8,908 bases of DNA, from the NCBI GenBank assembly GCA_937952245.1, contig CALFYS010000119.1, positions 1 to 8,908 on the forward strand, in the 5' to 3' direction. The translations under genes were made by a program, and so were the position numbers. The notes beneath the pieces were generated by a model. The model saw only the letters and a list, made by a program, of their open reading frames with translations, ran no database searches and was not told where the DNA came from. Source of the DNA: an uncultured Alphaproteobacteria bacterium. GTDB taxonomy: Bacteria > Pseudomonadota > Alphaproteobacteria > Puniceispirillales > UBA1172. Positions 1-5,052 of this stretch are shown piece by piece. Each line of letters begins with the position of its first letter. Position 1 is the stretch's first letter.

Positions 1-1
1 C

Positions 2-268
2 GTCAAAACAACGGTGCTTGATCACCATGACGCGTCTTCAGGGGTGAACCGGATTCAGATGATCCGCCATCTGGTTGACCATGGTGAAGTGACCTGCATC
101 GCCCATGAACCGCAATTTGATAAGAAAATCCTCAATACCATTGACCCGCGACAAAAACTGACCCGCATTTTGATGGACCCGATTGGTGTTTCTTATCCTC
201 AAGGGGCGGATCAATATAGCCAGATGATGCACGGCTTGGCGGAAAGCCTGTTGAATTGCCGCCAATAG
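2..268 (+). CDS. znuA: Zinc ABC transporter substrate-binding protein ZnuA, C-terminal fragment
   Basis: This is the last 88 codons of a periplasmic zinc-binding protein of the ZnuA (cluster A-I) family; the frame is open to the left edge, so the N-terminus lies outside the window. ZnuA captures Zn2+ and hands it to the ZnuB permease. The visible part matches the end of the C-terminal lobe. A helix stretch reads IRHLVDHGEVTC and is followed by AHEPQFDKKIL, the usual (A)EPQF strand. Next comes LDPIG-type sequence (here MDPIGVSYPQGADQY), then the final helix ending LAESLLNC. The two cysteines (in VTC and LLNC) match the pair that forms a disulfide in E. coli ZnuA. The zinc-ligand histidines and His-rich loop are not in view. 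An 80-bp gap and a good SD before the next gene suggest separate transcription. A related Mn-binding protein is possible but less likely because of the Cys pair. Confidence 0.85.
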   Translation, partial: VKTTVLDHHDASSGVNRIQMIRHLVDHGEVTCIAHEPQFDKKILNTIDPRQKLTRILMDPIGVSYPQGADQYSQMMHGLAESLLNCRQ

Positions 269-297
269 GGTTACGGCTCTGCAAAACATCTGTCCTG

Positions 298-326
298 TTG
301 ATGAAGGCCTAGACCTGCGCTAGGGT
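298..326 (+). promoter_or_regulatory. Possible sigma-70-type promoter and overlapping inverted repeat upstream of the four-gene set
   Basis: TTGATG (298-303) and TAGGGT (321-326) are separated by 17 bp and lie just upstream of the ribosome binding site of the next gene. The -35 matches consensus at four of six positions and the -10 at only three, so this is weak. An inverted repeat, CCTAG (308-312) and CTAGG (320-324) with a 7-bp spacer, sits inside the spacer and -10 and could be a small operator. Both calls rest on sequence inspection only. Confidence 0.25.
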
Positions 327-334
327 TATTCATC

Positions 335-343
335 AAGAGGAGG
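335..343 (+). promoter_or_regulatory. Strong Shine-Dalgarno site for the 3-hydroxyisobutyrate dehydrogenase gene
   Basis: AAGAGGAGG lies 5 nt upstream of the ATG at 349, a near-perfect anti-SD match. It fixes the start codon and suggests well-translated mRNA for the first gene of the four-gene set. The two following genes have no separate leader and start by overlap. Confidence 0.7.
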
Positions 344-348
344 ATGCC

Positions 349-1224
349 ATGAAGATCGGATTTATCGGCCTTGGCAATATGGGCGCGCCGATGGCGCGTA
401 ATTTGGCCAAGGCGGGTCATGATGTGACGGGATTTGACGTCGCCACTGTCACGGTGGAGGGGGTGACCATCGCCCCTGATGTGAAATCAGTCGCAACAGG
501 GCAGGATGTGGTCATCACCATGTTGCCCAATGGCGCGATTTTGAAAGAGGTCAGCGCTGAAATTCTCCCGCATATGGCGGATGGCTCGCTTTTGCTGGAT
601 TGTTCCACCGTTGATGTTGAAAGCGCGGTCGCGGTCGCCATGGACGCCGAAAACAAAGGGGTGATGGCGGTTGACGCGCCGGTATCCGGCGGCATTGGCG
701 GGGCGGATCAAGGCAGTTTAACTTTCATGGCAGGCGGCAGTGACCAAGCTTTTGCCCGCGCTGAGCCTTTATTTGAGATTATGGGGCAAAAAGCCGTTCA
801 TTGCGGCAAGTCTGGCGATGGGCAAGCGGCGAAAATCTGCAATAACATGATCCTTGGCATCACCATGATCGGCACGTGTGAGGCGTTTGCCTTGGCCGAT
901 AAACTGGGGCTGGATCGGCAAAAAATGTTTGATGTGGTCTCAACGTCATCAGGGGCAAGCTGGTCGATCAACACCTATTGTCCTGCCCCGGGGGTGGGGC
1001 CTCAATCACCGGCTGACCGCGATTATGCCCCAGGATTTGCCGCGGAATTGATGGTCAAAGATTTAGGTCTGGCGCAGGATGCCGCCAAAGCCGCGGATGC
1101 TGATACGCCATTGGGCGCGGCGGCGGCGGAACTTTACCGTCAATTTGTTGAAGATGAAGATGGATTGGGCAAGGATTTCTCTGCCATGTTGCCACGTTTT
1201 GCAAAAAGGACACGCGGATCATGA
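349..1224 (+). CDS. mmsB: 3-hydroxyisobutyrate dehydrogenase-family NAD-dependent oxidoreductase
   Basis: A complete 291-residue beta-hydroxyacid dehydrogenase, the usual length for HIBADH/MmsB. MmsB oxidises 3-hydroxyisobutyrate to methylmalonate semialdehyde in valine breakdown. The Rossmann motif GLGNMG is at residues 7-12. Asp30 after the second strand (VTGFDV) suggests NAD rather than NADP. The substrate-binding motif DAPVSGG is at 109-115, the catalytic lysine at K162 in GQAAKICNN, and a conserved K237-D238 in LMVKDLGLA. The stretch SSGASWSINTY and the PGVGPQSPA that follows resemble MmsB more than GarR/GlxR. The start follows a strong SD. The stop overlaps the next start (ATGA, 4 bp), so it is the first gene of a coupled set. 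No methylmalonate-semialdehyde dehydrogenase, acyl-CoA dehydrogenase or other valine-pathway gene is nearby. The real substrate may therefore be another 3-hydroxy acid, and the symbol names the closest family only. Confidence 0.85.
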   Translation: MKIGFIGLGNMGAPMARNLAKAGHDVTGFDVATVTVEGVTIAPDVKSVATGQDVVITMLPNGAILKEVSAEILPHMADGSLLLDCSTVDVESAVAVAMDAENKGVMAVDAPVSGGIGGADQGSLTFMAGGSDQAFARAEPLFEIMGQKAVHCGKSGDGQAAKICNNMILGITMIGTCEAFALADKLGLDRQKMFDVVSTSSGASWSINTYCPAPGVGPQSPADRDYAPGFAAELMVKDLGLAQDAAKAADADTPLGAAAAELYRQFVEDEDGLGKDFSAMLPRFAKRTRGS

Positions 1225-2342
1225 CAAACACCGCTGATCTGATCATTATTGGCGGCGGGATCGCAGGGGTTAGCCTTGCCGCCCGCATCGCTGACCATCG
1301 CCGTGTTATCCTGCTCGAAGGTGAAGACCAATTTGCCTATCATTCCACGGGGCGGTCTGCCGCCATGTTTATTCGCAATTATGGCCCACCGGTGATCAGG
1401 GTGTTGAACCGGATGTCGGAGTCTTTCTTGCGTGACCATGAAGGGTTTAGCGTAAGCCCGCTGTTATCCCCACGGGGGCAAATGACCATTGATTTCGGCA
1501 ATGATTCCGAAGAATTTGAAGCCTATATTGATGGCAGTAAAGGGCTGGAGATTATCTCCGCCGATGAAGCCCATCAGATTGTGCCAATCTTGAACAGGGC
1601 GCGGTTGCAACGTGCCGCGTATGAACCGGATGCCAGTGAGATTGACGTGGATATGCTGTTTTCCAGCTTTCAGAAGAAAGCCAAAGCCGCTGGTGCTGAA
1701 TTAAAATCCAAACAAATGGTTCAGGCCATATCCCGACAAGATGGGGTTTGGCGCGTCACGACCACCCAAGATGTGTTTGAAGCCCCGATTGTGGTGAACG
1801 CGGCGGGGGCTTGGGTTGATCATATCGCTGGTCTGGCTGGGGTAAATCCCATTGGCATCACCCCGAAACGGCGGTCAGCGGTGATGATTCCCGCCCCTGA
1901 AGGGGCGATGGCTTGGCCAATGATCGTGCCCGCGGCTGAAGATTGGTATGCTAAGCCTGATGCGGGGCAGTTGATGATCTCACCGGCGGATGCCGATCCG
2001 GTGGAGGCGCATGACGCTTATCCCGATGATATGGTGCTGGCAGAAGGAATTGATCGCTTTAGCAAGGCCACCACGGTTGAAGTGACGCGGGTTGAACGGT
2101 CATGGGCGGGGCTTAGGAGTTTTGCCCCTGATGGTGATCCGGTGGTGGGTTTTGCCGATGATGCCGAAGGGTTTTTCTGGCTTGGCGGGCAGGGCGGTTA
2201 TGGGATTCAAACCTCACCGGCGCTATCGTCAATCGCCGCCGCGCTTCTGATGGGGCAGTCCATTGATCAGTCTATTGATGCTGAACTCGAAGCCTCCCTT
2301 TCACCGTCTCGTTTTCACAACCCAATCGAAATGCAAGCATAA
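1221..2342 (+). CDS. FAD-dependent D-amino-acid dehydrogenase-like oxidoreductase (DauA-like, DAO family)
   Basis: A complete 373-residue DAO-family flavoprotein. It resembles Pseudomonas aeruginosa DauA, which oxidises D-arginine and other D-amino acids to imino acids, along its whole length. The dinucleotide motif is GGGIAG (residues 11-16) with Glu33 ending the second strand. YHSTGRSAA (40-48) is the FAD-contacting signature. NAAGAW is at 193-198, PKRRSA at 215-220, WYAKPDAG at 242-249, WAGLRSF at 295-301, and the C-terminal flavin motif GGQGGYGIQT at 322-331. By recalled alignment, the carboxylate-binding arginines and active-site tyrosines of DauA are kept (Arg217/218, Arg299, Tyr54, Tyr243). 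DauA Glu87, which holds the guanidinium group, is Gln87 here, and His48 is Met49. A substrate other than D-arginine or D-lysine is therefore likely. No signal peptide, so cytoplasmic. ATGA overlap upstream and TAATG overlap downstream indicate translational coupling. Confidence 0.8.
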   Translation: MTNTADLIIIGGGIAGVSLAARIADHRRVILLEGEDQFAYHSTGRSAAMFIRNYGPPVIRVLNRMSESFLRDHEGFSVSPLLSPRGQMTIDFGNDSEEFEAYIDGSKGLEIISADEAHQIVPILNRARLQRAAYEPDASEIDVDMLFSSFQKKAKAAGAELKSKQMVQAISRQDGVWRVTTTQDVFEAPIVVNAAGAWVDHIAGLAGVNPIGITPKRRSAVMIPAPEGAMAWPMIVPAAEDWYAKPDAGQLMISPADADPVEAHDAYPDDMVLAEGIDRFSKATTVEVTRVERSWAGLRSFAPDGDPVVGFADDAEGFFWLGGQGGYGIQTSPALSSIAAALLMGQSIDQSIDAELEASLSPSRFHNPIEMQA

Positions 2343-3445
2343 TGACCGTAAAAATAGCCCTTATTCGCGGTGATGGCATTGGCCATGACGTGATCTCATC
2401 CGCCTTAGCCGTGATGGAAAAAGCCCTGTCGCTGGTCGGCAAACCCATGCCCATTCTGGATGAAATTCACGCAGGCGCCAGCTATTACGCCGCTGAAGGG
2501 ATTGATATTGAAGAAGGTGGTGAAGCCCGTGCTGGACAAGCCGATGCGATTTTCCTCGGCGCGATTGGCTTGCCCTCTATCCGGCATCACGATGGCACTG
2601 AAATTTCACCGCATCTGCGCTTGCGGGATCGCTATGGTCTGTATGCTGGGGTGCGGCCTGTCAAAGCCTATCCCAATGCCCCGCAACGCCTTGCCGCCGA
2701 TGATGCCCGTAAGATTGATCTGGTTTTAATTCGCGAAAGCACCGAAGGGCTGTTTTATTCCGCCGCTGTCCATGGGCGGAGTCGATTTGAAGGCGATGAA
2801 GCGGTGGAAGAAACCTTGCGGATCACCCGAAGCACGACGGAAAAACTCCACCGCTTTGCTTTCCGTTTGGCGGAAAAGCGCAAAGCCCGCGGCCATCAAG
2901 GAAGCGTGACTTGCGTTGATAAAGCCAATGTATTCAGCGCGTTGGCATTCTTTCGTAAGATATTTGATGAAGTTAAAACTGAATTCCCCCATGTCGATAC
3001 AAGCTATCAATATGTTGATGCCATGGCGCTGGAATTAATCCGCCAGCCGTGGAATTTTGATGTCATGGTCACGGAAAATATGTTCGGCGATATTCTGTCG
3101 GATTTATCGGCGGGGCTTGTTGGCGGCATGGGCATGGCTTCTTGCGGTGAGATTGGTGATGAAATAGGTCTTTTCCAACCCGCCCATGGCAGCGCGCCGG
3201 ATATTATGGGGCAAGACAAAGCCAATCCCTTGGCGACGATTTTAAGCGCGGCTTTGATGCTGGATTATCTGGCGGATCAAACGGGTATCACCGCTTATGC
3301 CGATGCGGGGCTGTTGATTGAATCCGCGGTGGATCAAGGCTTTGCCGCCAACCAGTTGCGCCCCATGGAATTCGGCGGCGATATGGGAACAAAAGCCATG
3401 ACCGAAGCGGTGATGGCGTTTTGCACCGCCCGTCCATCATCTTAA
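2342..3445 (+). CDS. Isocitrate/isopropylmalate dehydrogenase-family NAD-dependent decarboxylating dehydrogenase
   Basis: A complete 367-residue member of the metal- and NAD-dependent family that oxidises and decarboxylates malate-type hydroxy acids (LeuB, tartrate dehydrogenase, D-malate dehydrogenase, homoisocitrate dehydrogenase). The N-terminus IRGDGIGHDV is typical. Likely substrate arginines are Arg95 (RLRDRYGLYAGVRP), Arg105 and Arg131. Lys194 lies in CVDKANVF. Metal aspartates are Asp226, Asp250 and Asp254 (YVDAMALE and NMFGDILSDLSA). The nucleotide loop HGSAPDIMG (282-290) has Asp-Ile, which fits NAD; NADP enzymes carry Lys-Tyr there. The LeuB signature before the first arginines (GLLxLRK) is absent, so leucine synthesis is unlikely and no leuC/leuD is nearby. 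The usual catalytic Tyr appears to be Phe138 (RESTEGLFYS), with Tyr139 next to it. The start overlaps the preceding stop by one base (TAATG). Tartrate- or D-malate-type activity is possible but unproven. Confidence 0.8.
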   Translation: MTVKIALIRGDGIGHDVISSALAVMEKALSLVGKPMPILDEIHAGASYYAAEGIDIEEGGEARAGQADAIFLGAIGLPSIRHHDGTEISPHLRLRDRYGLYAGVRPVKAYPNAPQRLAADDARKIDLVLIRESTEGLFYSAAVHGRSRFEGDEAVEETLRITRSTTEKLHRFAFRLAEKRKARGHQGSVTCVDKANVFSALAFFRKIFDEVKTEFPHVDTSYQYVDAMALELIRQPWNFDVMVTENMFGDILSDLSAGLVGGMGMASCGEIGDEIGLFQPAHGSAPDIMGQDKANPLATILSAALMLDYLADQTGITAYADAGLLIESAVDQGFAANQLRPMEFGGDMGTKAMTEAVMAFCTARPSS

Positions 3446-3470
3446 GGCATCAGAAAGAGGGGATCGAGAC

Positions 3471-3776
3471 ATGATTAAAGGGCAGTATGTTGTGACGGTC
3501 ACGTTCACGCTTCATGATGGGGCGGCAGAGGCCTTCATGCCGTTGATGAAGGCGCAGGCAGAAAACTCAGTTCGCCTTGAAGAAGGGTGCCATTATTTTG
3601 ACGTGGTGCATCAGGATGATGACCCCAACACCGTCTTTTTATATGAGGTCTATAGCGATCGTGCCGCGTTTGATCTTCATTTAAATTCGAATCATTTCAA
3701 AGACTTTGACAGTAAAGTTAAAAATCTAGTAAAAGATAAAAAAGTCCTGTGTTTTGACCAGCGCCATTCCGGCTAA
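3471..3776 (+). CDS. ABM-fold small protein (putative quinol monooxygenase / LsrG-like)
   Basis: A complete 101-residue protein of the antibiotic biosynthesis monooxygenase (ABM) superfamily, a dimeric ferredoxin-like alpha/beta barrel. It has the family pattern: an N-terminal strand (YVVTVTFTL), a helix ending SVRLEEGCHYFDVV (about residues 33-46), FLYEVYSDRAAFDLH (about 56-70), HFKDF (about 75-79), and a Lys-rich helix before the final strand VLCFD. This is close to LsrG, which isomerises phospho-AI-2, and to YgiN, a quinol monooxygenase. An SD (AAGAGGGG) precedes the ATG and the gap to the previous gene is 25 bp, so it probably closes the four-gene set. No lsr or quinone gene is nearby to choose between activities. 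In catabolic sets, ABM proteins may act as isomerases or remove reactive intermediates; that is an inference here. No cofactor motif is visible, as expected for the family. Confidence 0.75.
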   Translation: MIKGQYVVTVTFTLHDGAAEAFMPLMKAQAENSVRLEEGCHYFDVVHQDDDPNTVFLYEVYSDRAAFDLHLNSNHFKDFDSKVKNLVKDKKVLCFDQRHSG

Positions 3777-3785
3777 ACCGTAAAA

Positions 3786-3806
3786 GCAATGGGGGATTGC
3801 ATCTTT
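3786..3806 (+). terminator. Possible weak intrinsic terminator after the four-gene set
   Basis: GCAAT (3786-3790) and ATTGC (3796-3800) form a perfect 5-bp stem with a GGGGG loop, followed by ATCTTT. It is placed right for ending the upstream set, 10 bp after the last stop. The stem is short, AT-containing, and the T tract is poor, so it may not terminate well. Confidence 0.25.
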
Positions 3807-3864
3807 CCCGCCGGATCAAGAGACCTATATCAGAAGCATCAATCATGAAGTGAAGGATGATCCG

Positions 3865-4455
3865 ATGCGCGGTTACACCCCTGTTCTTTTGGCGCTGGCT
3901 TTATTGTTGGGGTTGGCGTCTTGCGCCCCGAAACCTGTTGACCATCTTGCTGATCGAAGCCCCGCCCTTAACCTTGAGGATTTCTTTGAAGGGGAGACGG
4001 TGGCTTATGGGATTTTTGAAGATCGTTTCGGCAATTTAAAGCGGCAATTCAGGGTTCGCATCCAAGGCACTGTTGAAGGCAATACCCTGACCTTGGATGA
4101 AGATTTTCTTTATGATGACGGTGAAAAGGCCAACCGCGTGTGGACCATCACCAATCAAGGCAAGGCCGATGATGGCCTGACGCGCTATTCAGGGCAAGCC
4201 GCTGATATTAACGGCGAGGCCACGGGAACAGTGGCGGGGAACGCGCTCAATTGGTCCTATGATATTGATCTTGAGACCGATGATGGCAGTTTCACCGTTC
4301 GTTTTGATGATTGGATTTATCAGCAGGATGAACATATCGCGCTGAACCGTGCTTATGTCAGTAAATTTGGCATTAATGTTGGGTCGGTGACCTTGGTGTT
4401 TCTGCGCGGCAAAGCCGCCGCCGCCGTCATGCCTGTTGATTTAAATCAATGGTAG
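3865..4455 (+). CDS. DUF3833-type lipoprotein
   Basis: A 196-residue predicted lipoprotein of unknown function. Residues 1-20 are a short signal peptide with a Leu-rich core ending in the lipobox LASC, so Cys20 would be lipidated after signal peptidase II cleavage. The mature part matches the DUF3833 pattern as I know it: FFEGETVAYGIFEDRFG, then DEDFLYDDGE, RVWTI, YSGQAADINGEATG, NWSYDIDL, FDDWIY (about 147-152), and LNRAYVSKFG before a C-terminal strand. I chose the ATG at 3865 because AAGGA (3853-3857) lies 7 nt upstream. An in-frame GTG at 3850 would add MKDDP, has no SD of its own, and would put acidic residues before the signal peptide. The next gene begins 13 bp downstream, so co-transcription is likely. 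There are no clear enzymatic motifs. The beta-rich pattern suggests a lipocalin- or barrel-like fold, but this is a guess. Confidence 0.75.
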   Translation: MRGYTPVLLALALLLGLASCAPKPVDHLADRSPALNLEDFFEGETVAYGIFEDRFGNLKRQFRVRIQGTVEGNTLTLDEDFLYDDGEKANRVWTITNQGKADDGLTRYSGQAADINGEATGTVAGNALNWSYDIDLETDDGSFTVRFDDWIYQQDEHIALNRAYVSKFGINVGSVTLVFLRGKAAAAVMPVDLNQW

Positions 4456-4468
4456 GGCTGACTTTCCC

Positions 4469-5008
4469 ATGCGATTGATGGCATTTTTTATTGAAATTCT
4501 GCCGCTGGCGGGGTTTTTTATCGGCTTTGAGCTGGGCGGGATTTTCACCGGTGCGGTGGTGTCTTCGGTATTGGGGGTCGCCCTGATGGCTTTGGCATGG
4601 CTTAATGAAGGGCGAGTCGCGCTGTTCCCGCTCTATTCCGTGGCCTTGGCGGCTCTATTCACGATCCTTGCTTTGTTGATGGACGCGGCGGTGTTTATCA
4701 AAATTCAGCCGACCGTGTTTAATGGCGGTTTTGCCATCGTGCTATTGGCAGGCCTCTGGCGCGGCACCGCCATGATGAAGCGGTTTTTTGGCGCGCAATT
4801 TGACCTGACCGAAGACGTCTGGATGACATTAAGCCTGCGCTGGGGGCTGTTTTTCACGGTGATGGCCATCGCCAATGAGCTCGCCTGGCGGCAATTGGAT
4901 GACGCGGGATGGGTTTGGGTCAAGACATTCGTCTTTGCCCCCGCCAGCGGGCTGTTTATGTTGGCGCAATTGCCCATCACCTTGCGGGGGCGCAAAACCA
5001 AAGCGTGA
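4469..5008 (+). CDS. yciB: Inner membrane protein of the IspZ/YciB (septation protein A) family
   Basis: A complete 179-residue polytopic inner membrane protein matching YciB/IspZ in length and layout. Hydrophobic segments are at about residues 5-23, 28-45, 51-73, 84-97, 120-139 and 150-170. The family-typical features are ILPLAGFF near the N-terminus, the charged loop with MKRFFGAQFDLTEDVW (about 102-117), SLRWGLFFTVMAIANELAW (about 121-139), and WVWVKTFVF before the last segment. In E. coli, YciB affects envelope integrity and interacts with elongation and division proteins; in Shigella, IspZ is linked to septation and spreading. Mechanism is unknown. Nearby SD signal is weak (TAGGG about 11 nt upstream), so translation may depend on the lipoprotein gene 13 bp upstream; ATG at 4478 is an alternative start. 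The overlapping - strand frame is a shadow. Confidence 0.8.
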   Translation: MRLMAFFIEILPLAGFFIGFELGGIFTGAVVSSVLGVALMALAWLNEGRVALFPLYSVALAALFTILALLMDAAVFIKIQPTVFNGGFAIVLLAGLWRGTAMMKRFFGAQFDLTEDVWMTLSLRWGLFFTVMAIANELAWRQLDDAGWVWVKTFVFAPASGLFMLAQLPITLRGRKTKA

Positions 5009-5052
5009 TTTTCGCCCTCGTAAGGGGGGTGGCCATCTGGTAGAACCATATC

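Noticed and set aside
1140..1439. A 99-codon open frame on the - strand across the first gene junction
   Set aside because: It is antisense to the coupled end and start of two clear enzymes; nothing suggests a real product.
2342..3445. Annotation as leuB of leucine biosynthesis
   Set aside because: The isopropylmalate recognition segment (GLLxLRK) is missing and there is no leuC, leuD or leuA nearby; the context is a redox set.
3850..3864. GTG at 3850 as the start of the lipoprotein
   Set aside because: The ATG at 3865 has a well-spaced AAGGA and yields a standard lipoprotein signal peptide; the GTG adds acidic residues and lacks an SD.
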